From contig JAHECR010000020.1 of assembly GCA_024641655.1 (NCBI GenBank), positions 1-63,598 of the forward strand: a stretch of DNA of 63,598 bases. The letters are read 5' to 3'. The position numbers and the translations under genes were made by a program. How positions within the stretch are numbered: position 1 is the stretch's first letter; the number at the start of each line of letters is the position of its first letter. Of the stretch, positions 27,268 through 36,095 are shown piece by piece. This DNA is from Acidimicrobiaceae bacterium (lineage in GTDB: Bacteria; Actinomycetota; Acidimicrobiia; Acidimicrobiales; UBA8592). The notes under the pieces were generated by a model. That model saw only the letters and a program-made list of their open reading frames with translations. It did no database searches and had not been told where the DNA came from.

Positions 27268-28127
27268 CCGACGCGACCCGCTGGAGGCGACGTGAGAGCG
27301 AAGGACCGGCCCGCACCGCGGACGATGACGTAGAAGGCGGCCGCACGCACGATCAACAGTCGCAGCCCGATGGCGTCGGAGATCGCGAAGAGCAACAACG
27401 TGTCGGTGACCAACACTACGATGCCGAGCGACAACGGCACCCATGCCGTCGTCTGCCACACCAGCGCCCACAGGCCGAGCACACCCACGAACGCACCGAC
27501 GACCACCATCACCATGAAGACAAAGTGCTTCGCTTCTGCGGGCAAGGCGGCGTCGATCAGCAGCCGATCGTAGAACAGCACAGCGACGGCATTGGCCGCG
27601 ACGCACCACAACAGCGCGTAGGCACCGTGGCGGACACCTTGGTCCTGTTCGAGGGGCCCGACCGGAGACTGCGGCGCGACGGCTGCTGCCGGCGCTGGCT
27701 TTGGGTTCGGTGAGGCCACCGCTGGCTGCGGCCCGCCGACCGTTGCCGTCGAGGCCGCGCTCGGCGCTGCGACCGGAGCGGGTGCGAGAGCGCGGTCAGG
27801 GACCGGCGCGGCGGCCGCGGTGCGCGCCGCCGGCAAGACCGGCTCGCCCTTGCGACGCTTCGGGGCCTTCGGGGCCTTTGGTTTGCCGAGGGCCGCACGG
27901 AGCTCACGACCGTTGTGCGCCGCGCTCAGCGCGCCGTTCGGTTGTCGCTTGAGCTGGAGCTTTCCCCGACCGTCGGGGAGCTCGATGGTGACCTTGATGC
28001 GCAGATACTGCTCATCGATCGGACGTGAGATCTGCTGGCCGTCGAGCAGCACGACAGTTCCCTTGTCGGAAGCGACGCACTCGAGCCGACCGCCGCCCAC
28101 CATCGCAAAGGCTGTTCCTTCGGCCAT
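27255..28127 (-). CDS. Hypothetical membrane protein with Ala/Pro-rich linker
   Basis: 290 residues. An N-terminal soluble part (1-75) looks like a small beta domain. A basic and then Ala/Pro-rich linker follows (about 80-155), then four to five hydrophobic helices in the C-terminal 130 residues. No family recognised. The layout (cytosolic sensor-like head, flexible linker, membrane tail) suggests a membrane-tethered binding protein, but that is inference only. It follows the TesB gene at 28249 on the same strand by 121 nt. Confidence 0.65.
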   Translation of the reverse strand: MAEGTAFAMVGGGRLECVASDKGTVVLLDGQQISRPIDEQYLRIKVTIELPDGRGKLQLKRQPNGALSAAHNGRELRAALGKPKAPKAPKRRKGEPVLPAARTAAAAPVPDRALAPAPVAAPSAASTATVGGPQPAVASPNPKPAPAAAVAPQSPVGPLEQDQGVRHGAYALLWCVAANAVAVLFYDRLLIDAALPAEAKHFVFMVMVVVGAFVGVLGLWALVWQTTAWVPLSLGIVVLVTDTLLLFAISDAIGLRLLIVRAAAFYVIVRGAGRSFALTSPPAGRVGQPA

Positions 28128-28248
28128 GAGACCCTCTCGGCCGATCGGAATCGCTCATGAGCCGAATCACCCAGTCCGACTCGACGATTGGGCCATCGGC
28201 CCCACGCAACCCGGGACCCAACCCGGGCCGCCGGACCACACCACACCA

Positions 28249-29133
28249 CTACATGATGCGCTGGTAATCCCCGGTGTGGTCCTTGCTGTCGGCGAAGGCC
28301 CGGACGAGGTTGTCCTGGGTGTAGGTCGCCACGAGGCGGCCGTCCTGGGTCCAGATGTTGCAGCGGCCATGGGTGCGGCCGCGACCGGCCCAGATCGACT
28401 CGTTGGCGAGGAGCAACCACTCGTTGGCATCGAAACGCTCGTGGAAGTTCAACGTGTGGGACACGACGCCGGTGGAGATGGTGCGGTGCGCCTGGAACTG
28501 GTTCACGTCGGCATGGGGCAACATCGACGTTCCGATGAGCCACCCGTCGGTCGCCCATGACAGGATCGCCTGGTTGATCACCGGTGAGTAGGTGTCGTCG
28601 AAGCGGGTCCAGATGTTCTGCAGAGCGGGGCCAACGGGCTGATCGGCGCTCCACACGTCGATGTCGTCGACGATGCGAGCCTCCGCGCCCGGGAACACCA
28701 GGCCGTTGGTCCTCCCGGTGACCTCGTCGGGGCCGGGTACGTCGGGCATCTCCACCGCCTCGACGTGGCGGATCAGGTCGGGCTCGTCGGTGCTCCAGAG
28801 GATCAAACCGCGCGACATGATCTTGCCGTTCTGCGAGAACGTGACGGTGTCGCTCCCCAACGTCCGGCCGTCGTGCATGCGCTCGACCTCGTACTGAATC
28901 GGCTGGGTGTAGTCCCCGGCGCGGGCGAAGATCGCGTGGATGGACTTGACCTCTTTGACGTCGTCCCGGTCGGCATTACGGTCGAGATGAGCCGACACGA
29001 TCATCTGCGCGAGGATCTGACCGCCGAAAACGACGTTTCGATTCTCGCCCTCGTGCTCTGGCTCTCCGGCGTAGAGATGCTCGCCGACGGGATGCAGCTG
29101 CAGCATCGAAGGCAGTGAACTGACGTCGATCAT
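28249..29133 (-). CDS. Acyl-CoA thioesterase, TesB-type
   Basis: 294 residues from ATG 29133 with GGGGGA upstream. It shares the pattern of the gene at 10257: V-F-G-G-Q-I-L-A-Q-M near 38-47, S-I-H-A-I-F-A-R-A-G near 68-77, and H-R-T-I-S-T-G-V-V-S-H-T-L-N-F-H-E-R in the second hotdog. These two are closer to each other than to the TesB copies at 20020 and 52284. It lies 22 nt downstream of the Rieske gene, so the two are likely one transcript. Confidence 0.88.
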   Translation of the reverse strand: MIDVSSLPSMLQLHPVGEHLYAGEPEHEGENRNVVFGGQILAQMIVSAHLDRNADRDDVKEVKSIHAIFARAGDYTQPIQYEVERMHDGRTLGSDTVTFSQNGKIMSRGLILWSTDEPDLIRHVEAVEMPDVPGPDEVTGRTNGLVFPGAEARIVDDIDVWSADQPVGPALQNIWTRFDDTYSPVINQAILSWATDGWLIGTSMLPHADVNQFQAHRTISTGVVSHTLNFHERFDANEWLLLANESIWAGRGRTHGRCNIWTQDGRLVATYTQDNLVRAFADSKDHTGDYQRIM

Positions 29134-29155
29134 GATGGGTGGTCCCCCTGTTGGT

Positions 29156-29476
29156 TCAGATCGCCACTTGTACCACGTCGTCGACGACGCGGGTCTCGAA
29201 GACGGGCATTGGCTGGTTGAAGCCGTCGTCTGAGGGCACGACACACTGGCCGCTGCGGACGTCGAAGACGCTGTGGTGCTCGGGACAGGTGATGAGGCAG
29301 TTCCGTGCCAGCGGCAATCCGCCCAGAACCGTTGCCTGATGCGGGCAGTTGTTCGAGAATGCGTAGAACTCCCCCAGCACGTTGGCGATCGCCACGGGTG
29401 TGCCGTCGACGTCGACGGTGGCCGTCCAACCGGGTTCGACCCAGTCCGTCGGCATCGCATCGTGGAACTCCGGCAC
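29156..29476 (-). CDS. Rieske 2Fe-2S ferredoxin
   Basis: 106 residues from GTG 29476 preceded by AGGAGGAG. The Rieske ligand set C-x-H (Cys44, His46) and C-x-x-H (Cys64, His67) is complete, with the usual spacing. Small soluble Rieske ferredoxins pass electrons to ring-hydroxylating dioxygenases or similar oxygenases; no oxygenase is seen nearby. The gene precedes the TesB gene. Divergent to the amidohydrolase gene at 29634. Confidence 0.9.
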   Translation of the reverse strand: MPEFHDAMPTDWVEPGWTATVDVDGTPVAIANVLGEFYAFSNNCPHQATVLGGLPLARNCLITCPEHHSVFDVRSGQCVVPSDDGFNQPMPVFETRVVDDVVQVAI

Positions 29477-29633
29477 GGTCGTCTCCTCCTGAGTGCCTTC
29501 GGGACCGTCAGCTTGCCACACCCGAACGGGCGCGCAACCAGACGAACGGGGCCGGTCGCCCTGACGCGCGCCCCTGCGACCGCCTACGATCGGGGTCGAT
29601 CCCGGCCACGACAACCACAAGGGGAAGCCGATC

Positions 29634-30818
29634 ATGAGCGAAGAGTTCACCTACCTACGTGAGCGCAAGCTCCCGTATCCGGTGTTCGACGTCGACAACC
29701 ACATGTACGAAACCGTCGACTCGTTCACCAAGTTCCTCCCCAAGGCCTACGAGGGCTACATCAAATACGTCGAGGTCAACGGGCGCACGAAGCTCGCGTT
29801 GAAGGACAAGATCTCCGACTACATCCCGAACCCGACCTTCACGCGCATCGCACCTCCGGGCGCGTGGCGCAACCCCGAGGAGCACCGGCGCTCGCTGCCG
29901 GGCAACGACGCCTTCTTCGACGTCGAGCCCCGCCTCGCGTTGATGCAGGACATGGGTATCGATCGCACGCTCATGTGGCCCACGTTGGCCTCGGTGCTCG
30001 AGGAGCGTCTCGCCGAGGACTCCGACGCCGTGCACGCGATCATCCACGCGTTCAACCAGTGGATCCTCGAACACTGGACCTTCAACTACCAGGAGAAGAT
30101 CTTCGCGACGCCGGTCATCGCGCTGAACATCGTCGAGAAGGCGATCGAGGAACTCGAGTATCTCGTCGACAACGGCGCACGCATCTTCCTAATGCGAGTC
30201 GCAACCGTGCCGGGCCTGCGCGGACGCCGGTCGTTCGCGCTGCCCGAGTTCGACCCGTTCTGGCAGAAGGTCCAGGACGCCGACATCGTCGTCGGCATGC
30301 ACTCCGGCGACCCCGGCTACCAGAAGTACGTCAACGAATGGGAAGGCTTCCCCGACGCAGAGTTCCTGCCGTTCTCGCGCCCCGGGAGCCCGACGTTCGC
30401 CCGGCTGTGCTCGCCGAAGGACCCGATCGTCGATGCCATGGCCTCGGTCATCGGCCACGGCTTGTCGAGCCGGTTCCCGAACCTTAGGTTCCTGCCGGTG
30501 GAGCAGAGCTACACGTGGATCCGGCCCTTCGTACACAAGCTGCAACAGGCCTACGAGGAGTCACCGGTGCTCTTCGACGAAGACCCGGTGGCGACGTTCA
30601 AGCGCCAGATCTTCGTCCACGCGTTCCATGATCCCGATCCGGGCGGCCTGGCTGAGCTGATCGGCATCGACAATGTGTTGTTCGGCTCGGACTTCCCGCA
30701 CCCCGAGGGCATGCACGACCCGCTCGCGTACTCCGAGGTGGTCGAGAAGCTGCCGCTCGAGGACCAGGCAAAGATCATGGGCGGCAACCTGGCGCGGCTC
30801 ATGAAGGTCGACGCCTGA
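29634..30818 (+). CDS. Amidohydrolase family protein (Amidohydro_2)
   Basis: 394 residues from ATG 29634 with AAGGGGA upstream. TIM-barrel amidohydrolase: F-D-V-D-N-H near 18-23, G-M-H-S-G near 222-226, and a C-terminal G-S-D-F-P-H-P-E near 345-352 with the metal-site Asp. This longer type with D-V-D-N-H-x-Y-E occurs widely in actinobacteria near lipid or aromatic catabolic genes. The reaction is unknown (decarboxylation or hydrolysis). A shorter relative is at 4996-6033. Confidence 0.87.
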   Translation: MSEEFTYLRERKLPYPVFDVDNHMYETVDSFTKFLPKAYEGYIKYVEVNGRTKLALKDKISDYIPNPTFTRIAPPGAWRNPEEHRRSLPGNDAFFDVEPRLALMQDMGIDRTLMWPTLASVLEERLAEDSDAVHAIIHAFNQWILEHWTFNYQEKIFATPVIALNIVEKAIEELEYLVDNGARIFLMRVATVPGLRGRRSFALPEFDPFWQKVQDADIVVGMHSGDPGYQKYVNEWEGFPDAEFLPFSRPGSPTFARLCSPKDPIVDAMASVIGHGLSSRFPNLRFLPVEQSYTWIRPFVHKLQQAYEESPVLFDEDPVATFKRQIFVHAFHDPDPGGLAELIGIDNVLFGSDFPHPEGMHDPLAYSEVVEKLPLEDQAKIMGGNLARLMKVDA

Positions 30819-30936
30819 ACCTCCCCATACCGGAGCCGAGCGGAGGGGTGGCAGATGCCGCCCCGACCGCGACCCTGCCGGCGTCGGCACTCCCCCACGG
30901 GATCCCGGCGCCGGCAGTTGCGCGTCTGGGGCTGCG

Positions 30937-31374
30937 TCAGGCGAGACGCCAGAAGGGCACGCCGACGCCGTCGGCGACGATGTCGAAGTCGACCACCACG
31001 GGCAGATCGCAGCGCAGCGTGGCTTTGTCCACCTCGACGACCCAACCGGGCACCCGGACGGGTTCACCCGTCGTGCCCTCGAGCTCGATGACCGCGATGT
31101 TCTGGAGCTCGGCAGTGTTGTGCGTCGGCTGGTCGATCCAGGTGAACGTGAATACCCTGCCGACGCCGGGAACCGCGTCCCACGACCAGTCCCGGGACAG
31201 GCAGTGGTAACAGGCGTGGGTGATCGGCCAGCGGTGATAGCCGCAGTTGTCACACTTGGGCACGTTGAACACGCCCTGGGCGCCGGCGGCCCAGTGGGGC
31301 GCCGAGACCGGGTCGACGGTCTGGGACCCCATGAGCGACATGGTGAGGGATGGAACGAGCACTTCGTCACTCAT
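30937..31374 (-). CDS. Zn-ribbon/OB-fold (DUF35) protein, thiolase partner
   Basis: 145 residues from ATG 31374. A rubredoxin-like Zn ribbon (C-D-N-C near 41-44 and C-Y-H-C near 54-57) is followed by an OB fold with F-T-F-T-W near 74-78 and the V-x-V-D-F-D-I region. DUF35 proteins act as partners of thiolase-like enzymes; in steroid side-chain degradation ChsH2/Ltp2 is such a pair. The ATG lies 2 nt after the stop of the thiolase gene, consistent with a stoichiometric complex. No catalytic residues of its own are expected. Confidence 0.88.
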   Translation of the reverse strand: MSDEVLVPSLTMSLMGSQTVDPVSAPHWAAGAQGVFNVPKCDNCGYHRWPITHACYHCLSRDWSWDAVPGVGRVFTFTWIDQPTHNTAELQNIAVIELEGTTGEPVRVPGWVVEVDKATLRCDLPVVVDFDIVADGVGVPFWRLA

Positions 31375-31376
31375 GA

Positions 31377-32549
31377 TCAGGCCTTCCTGAAGAGCATGGC
31401 GCCGGAGGGAGCCGGCGAGGAGCCGCAGACGACGAGCGCGGTGTCGACGTCGGGTTGTTGGTTCACCGCGGTGCCCCGGCACTGCCGGACCGCCTCGAAG
31501 ACATGGGTCATCCCGTGGAGGTAGGCCTCGGAGAGGTTGCCACCGTGGGTGTTGGTCGGGAGGCGACCACCGGGACGCAGGTTGCCGTCGGCCACGAAGG
31601 GCCCGCCCTCACCAAGTGGGGCAAAGCCGAAGTCCTCGATCCCCATGAGTACCAATGGGGTGAAATGGTCATAGATCATGGCGACGTCGACATCGTCGGG
31701 GCCCATGCCCGCGTGGCGGTAGAGGTCACGGGCGATGGTGCTCTGGCCTGCCGAGCAGTAGTGATCGTCGGACATGTTGTAGCCACCGAACGCCCCCAGA
31801 CCCCAGCGGCGCGGTGCGCCCATGGCGACACCGGAGATCAGGACCGGGGGTTGCTTGAGATCTCTCGCTCGCTCGGCGCTCGTGATGAGCACGCAGCACC
31901 CACCGTCGTTCTCGAGGCAGCAGTCGAGCAGCCGGATGGGATCGGCGATGAGCCGGGAATTGTGGTGGTCCTCCATCGTGATGGGCGTGCCGAAGAACCG
32001 GGCATCGGGATTTCGGGTCGCATAGTCGCGGGTCGACACCGAGATCTCCCCGAAGTGATCGATGGTGGTACCGAAGCGATGCATGTGTCGTGTCGCCTGC
32101 ATCGCGAAGGTCTGCGCAGGTGTCCGCGCCTCGGGGTACTTCGGCGCGTCGCCTCGTCCCATGCCACCGAAACGGGCCATGGGCGGCTGGGTGATGCCGC
32201 GGACCACGGCGACGATGTTCGCCTGACCGGTCGCAACCGCCATGGCCGCGTACAAGTAGGCACCGCCCATGGACCCACCGCCACCGCCCCAGCCCATCGC
32301 GGTGAACCGCAGCGACTCCGCGCCGAAGGTCTGGGCGAGCGTGCCCGCGTCTGACGCATCATTCGAATAGCTGCTGTAACCGTCGATCTCCGCGGGGGAG
32401 ATGCCGGCATCCTCGCAGGCCCGCATGACCGCCTCGACGACCAGCGGCATGGTGCCGTTCTCGGCGAACTGACCTCGTCGACCGTACGCGGTGTGACCGA
32501 AGCCGATCACCGCTGCCTTGTCTCGAAGCCATGAACCTTCATCGGTCAT
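31377..32549 (-). CDS. Thiolase-like protein (SCP-x/Ltp2-type)
   Basis: 390 residues from ATG 32549 with GGGAGGA upstream. Thiolase fold of the non-specific lipid-transfer/SCP-x group: A-A-V-I-G-F-G-H-T near 12-20, G-G-G-G-G-S-M-G-G near 88-96, and N-T-H-G-G-N-L-S-E near 334-342 with the His-Gly motif that activates the nucleophile. The classic N-terminal catalytic Cys is not evident, as in the aldolase Ltp2. So it may be a retro-aldolase or acyl transferase rather than a ketothiolase. Operon with the DUF35 partner. Confidence 0.85.
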   Translation of the reverse strand: MTDEGSWLRDKAAVIGFGHTAYGRRGQFAENGTMPLVVEAVMRACEDAGISPAEIDGYSSYSNDASDAGTLAQTFGAESLRFTAMGWGGGGGSMGGAYLYAAMAVATGQANIVAVVRGITQPPMARFGGMGRGDAPKYPEARTPAQTFAMQATRHMHRFGTTIDHFGEISVSTRDYATRNPDARFFGTPITMEDHHNSRLIADPIRLLDCCLENDGGCCVLITSAERARDLKQPPVLISGVAMGAPRRWGLGAFGGYNMSDDHYCSAGQSTIARDLYRHAGMGPDDVDVAMIYDHFTPLVLMGIEDFGFAPLGEGGPFVADGNLRPGGRLPTNTHGGNLSEAYLHGMTHVFEAVRQCRGTAVNQQPDVDTALVVCGSSPAPSGAMLFRKA

Positions 32550-32777
32550 CGGTCCTCCCTGTTCTCGTCGTGGGACGCGGCCTCTCGGTAGGGCCGGTCG
32601 GAGTCGATCCTGCCAGATCACCCGACCTTGCGCCGCCTCGGAACCTGTTTGGCTCGAATCCGCGTCGCGGCGAATTTGGGGTGCGCGGCCCATGGTGGAC
32701 CGCAAACCCGCGAGCCGATCGGCTCAAACCGGACGGTTGCGCTGCACTCGTTCGTTACCCGCGACGACAACGCCGAC

Positions 32778-34700
32778 GTGGGAGACCTTGGGACAACAGA
32801 AGCCGTCGATGCCGAGCCGTCTACGCGTCGGGGGCTCATCGCGGCGGGGACGGCATTTGCGCTCGTGGCTGCATGCAACAAGCGCCGCGACCCCGACAGC
32901 GCGGCAGGTGGCCCGCCAACCGGTCTCCCCAGGGACCTGCCCTTCGCGCAGGGTCCGGTACTGACCAAGCCGACGCTGCAGCCGCGCTCGGACGGAGCGT
33001 ACGGCGGCATCGACGACGACGGGGTGCGCGCCGAGAAGACGACCTCGGCGACGCCGGCAGCGACGCCCACCCCCATGGCGACGCCCACCCCGAGGCGGAC
33101 AGTGACCGCCATGGCAGGCCCGACGGCAACCACGGCGGCAACGGCAACACCGATCGCGACAGCGACCCCGAGCGCGAGCGCGACGGCGACTCCGACGCCG
33201 ACCCCCTCCCCCACACCGGTCCCGACGCCAGCGCCGTCGAAGGACCTGCTGCTGCAACGTCTCACGTTCGGACCAGAGGCAGCGATGGTCGCCGAGCTCG
33301 AGGAAATGGGTCCGGCTGCGTGGTTGAGCGCTCAGCTGAACCCGAGCTCGATCGACGACAGCGCCGTCGACGGCTGGTTGACGGGCTACACCACCTTGAC
33401 GAGCACGAACGCACAGAACTGGGCGCTGCTCCAGGTCGACGGCGGCGAGAAGCAGGTGATCGGCGAGTTGATGCACCACGCGCTGATCCGAGCGGTGTTC
33501 TCACGGCGCCAGGTCTACGAGATGCTGTGCGACTTCTGGCACAACCACCTCAACGTCCACCTGTTCGCCAACTGGTCGTACCGGCACCTGGCCACCGAAT
33601 ACGACCGCGCCGTGATACGTCCCCATGCACTCGGACGCTTCGCCGACCTGTTGCAGGCCAGCGCGAAGGCTCCGGCCATGCTGGTGTACCTCGACAACAC
33701 CCGCAGCAACGCCAACAGCTCCGCGGGGGTGAACGAGAACTACGGGCGCGAGCTGCTCGAGCTGCACACCCTGGGCATCATCGACGGCGGCCAGGTGTAC
33801 TCGGAAGTCGACGTACGCAATTGCGCCCTCGTGTTGTCGGGGTGGCGAGTCGACGAGGCGGCCGACGCCGACGTCTTCCAGTTCCGCCAGAGCTGGCACT
33901 GGCGCGGCGCCGTGAGCATCCTCGGCGGCGCGTGGAGCCGACCGGACCGCACCGGCGCGTCGGACGCCACGCTGCTCGCCGATGGTGAATCATTGCTGGA
34001 CTTCCTCGCGCACCACCCGCGCACAGCGCAGTACCTCGCGACGAAGTTGGCGCGTCGCTTCGTATCCGACACGCCGCCGGCAGGGCTGGTGAACCAGCTC
34101 GCTTCGGTCTACCTGGCCAACGACACCGCCATCGCCCCGGTGATGGCGGCGCTCGTGGACAGCGACGAGTTCGCGCTGAGCGCCGGCGCCAAGGTGCGGC
34201 GGGGGTTCGAGACCGTGACCTCCTATCTCCGGGCGACCGACGCCGCCGTGGCCATCGACCCGGTGGGCCCAGCAGCAGAAGCACTGCACAGCCTGAGTTG
34301 GTACGAGGGGGTACTCGAACGGCACGGACAGCGGCTGTTCAGCTGGCCCACCCCCGACGGGTATCCCGACACATCCGCGGAATGGTTGAGCTCCGACGCG
34401 ATGCTCCGCCGCTGGGAGACGGCCGGGTTGCTCGCTCACAACGAACTCGCCGACGGGATCGTCGTCGACCTGCCGGCGCTGCTGCCGACGCCCCTGCCGT
34501 CGACGATGGGCCAGATGCTCGATGCGTACGTCGAGCGCCTGACCGGTTCGGCTGCGGCGCCGGGCGAGATCACCGCGCTCGCGGCGTTCATCGGGGTCGA
34601 CGCCGCAGATCCCGCCTCGACCACGCCGTTCGACGACCCGAACCTGCTCGCGGACTGCACCGCGCTGATACTGGCCCGTCCATCGTTCCAGTACCGATGA
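32778..34700 (+). CDS. DUF1800 secreted protein with Thr/Pro/Ala-rich linker
   Basis: 640 residues if started at GTG 32778; the frame is open back to a TTG at 32628. The GTG is preferred because an R-R-G-L-I-A-A-G signal then sits near residue 17, ending in the lipobox L-V-A-A-C (Cys33). That suggests Tat export and lipidation. Residues about 85-155 are a low-complexity Thr/Pro/Ala stretch, then the DUF1800 domain starts (L-L-L-Q-R-L-T-F-G) with F-W-H-N-H-L-N-V near 253-260. DUF1800 function is unknown. A DUF1501 gene follows, the usual partner. Confidence 0.85.
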   Translation: MGDLGTTEAVDAEPSTRRGLIAAGTAFALVAACNKRRDPDSAAGGPPTGLPRDLPFAQGPVLTKPTLQPRSDGAYGGIDDDGVRAEKTTSATPAATPTPMATPTPRRTVTAMAGPTATTAATATPIATATPSASATATPTPTPSPTPVPTPAPSKDLLLQRLTFGPEAAMVAELEEMGPAAWLSAQLNPSSIDDSAVDGWLTGYTTLTSTNAQNWALLQVDGGEKQVIGELMHHALIRAVFSRRQVYEMLCDFWHNHLNVHLFANWSYRHLATEYDRAVIRPHALGRFADLLQASAKAPAMLVYLDNTRSNANSSAGVNENYGRELLELHTLGIIDGGQVYSEVDVRNCALVLSGWRVDEAADADVFQFRQSWHWRGAVSILGGAWSRPDRTGASDATLLADGESLLDFLAHHPRTAQYLATKLARRFVSDTPPAGLVNQLASVYLANDTAIAPVMAALVDSDEFALSAGAKVRRGFETVTSYLRATDAAVAIDPVGPAAEALHSLSWYEGVLERHGQRLFSWPTPDGYPDTSAEWLSSDAMLRRWETAGLLAHNELADGIVVDLPALLPTPLPSTMGQMLDAYVERLTGSAAAPGEITALAAFIGVDAADPASTTPFDDPNLLADCTALILARPSFQYR

Positions 34701-34737
34701 ATCCGACCGCCGGCGATTCCGGCACCAGGAGTAGCTG

Positions 34738-36036
34738 ATGACCGCACCGACCCAGGCCCGCACCCCCAACGCCGACCCTGCCCTCGCAACGCGCATGACG
34801 AGACGAGCGTTCGTCGGCGGCGCTGCGGCTGCGACCACGGTGGTGACCCTTGCGAGCGGGACCCGTCTCGCCTTTGCCGATCCCGCCGAACCGGCCAAAG
34901 GCGACGTCCTCGTCTATCTGTTCCTCCGTGGCGGCGCCGACGGCCTCAGCATCGTGCCGCCGGTGGCGTACCCGTCGTACTACTCGTTGCGCATCCAGGA
35001 CGGGTTCGACATCTCGGTTCCCGAATCGCTGGCCCTGCCGATCGACCACCCGGTGTTCGCGCTGCACCCCGCGATGGCACCGTTGCTGCCCTACTGGGAC
35101 GCAGGCGAGATGGCGATCGTGCACGCCGCGGGTTCGCCGGCCACGCTCACCGCGACCCGGAGCCACTTCGAGGCCGAGGAGGTCTGGGAGCGTTGCGGGC
35201 TCAGGACCACGACCGCAACGGGATGGCTCGGCCGACACCTGCAGACGTCGCCGGACGTGTCGGGCAGCCTCGCAGGGGTTGCGCACGAACAGCGGCTGTG
35301 GGCAGCACTCGCGGGCTACAACAAGGCCCTCGCGATCTCGAACATCTACAACTTCGACGTCTTCGGGTTCGCCAACCGCGGCGCGGCGCGCACCGCGCTG
35401 TCGTCGATGCACGTCGGTGGTGGGAGCGTGCAGCGCGAAGGAGCCGACACCCTTGCCGCGATCACGACCGTGTCGAGCATCGACTTCGGGTCGCTCACGC
35501 CCCAGAACGGCGCGGTGTACGACAGCGGCAACGGTCTGGCACGTGAGCTCGACCAGATCGCTCGGCTCATCCGCGCCGGCCTCGGACTGCGTGCCGTTGC
35601 TGTCGATCTCGGGGGTTGGGACACCCATGACAACATGGGCACACCCGTGCCGGGCCAGTCCATGTACGAGCGGATCAGTCGGTTCGCGTCGGGATTGGCA
35701 CCGTTCCTGCGGGACCTCGGAGACGACACGAGCGAGGTGACCGTCCTGGTGGTGAGCGAGTTCGGTCGCACCATCAACGTGAACGGCAACGGAGGCACCG
35801 ACCACGGTCGCGGTGGGGTGATGATGGCGTTCGGCAAGGGGATCAACGGCGGCGTCTACGGCGACTTCCCCGAGGTGATCGAGGACGGGCCCGAAGGCGA
35901 CCTCGAGGTGCAAAACGACTTCCGACGGGTCTACGCCGAGATCGTGGACCGACGCCTCGGCAATGGCGTCAATGCAACCTACGTCCTCGCGGGCTACACG
36001 AGTCCTGGGCATCTGGGCCTCGCCAAAGTCGGCTGA
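34738..36036 (+). CDS. DUF1501 Tat-exported protein
   Basis: 432 residues from ATG 34738, with AGGAG just upstream. A Tat signal T-R-R-A-F-V-G-G-A-A-A (about 21-31) ends near A-F-A. The body is DUF1501: V-Y-L-F-L-R-G-G-A-D-G near 58-68, G-G-W-D-T-H near 297-302, S-E-F-G-R-T near 339-344 and T-D-H-G-R-G near 353-358. These motifs resemble the metal-site pattern of the alkaline-phosphatase superfamily. It follows DUF1800 by 37 nt. The pair is common in environmental bacteria, but its substrate is not known. Confidence 0.9.
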   Translation: MTAPTQARTPNADPALATRMTRRAFVGGAAAATTVVTLASGTRLAFADPAEPAKGDVLVYLFLRGGADGLSIVPPVAYPSYYSLRIQDGFDISVPESLALPIDHPVFALHPAMAPLLPYWDAGEMAIVHAAGSPATLTATRSHFEAEEVWERCGLRTTTATGWLGRHLQTSPDVSGSLAGVAHEQRLWAALAGYNKALAISNIYNFDVFGFANRGAARTALSSMHVGGGSVQREGADTLAAITTVSSIDFGSLTPQNGAVYDSGNGLARELDQIARLIRAGLGLRAVAVDLGGWDTHDNMGTPVPGQSMYERISRFASGLAPFLRDLGDDTSEVTVLVVSEFGRTINVNGNGGTDHGRGGVMMAFGKGINGGVYGDFPEVIEDGPEGDLEVQNDFRRVYAEIVDRRLGNGVNATYVLAGYTSPGHLGLAKVG

Positions 36037-36095
36037 CGCAGCGAGGGTTGCGGCCGCCGGGCTCGTTACCCGTCAAACGGACTAGCGTCGCCGCC

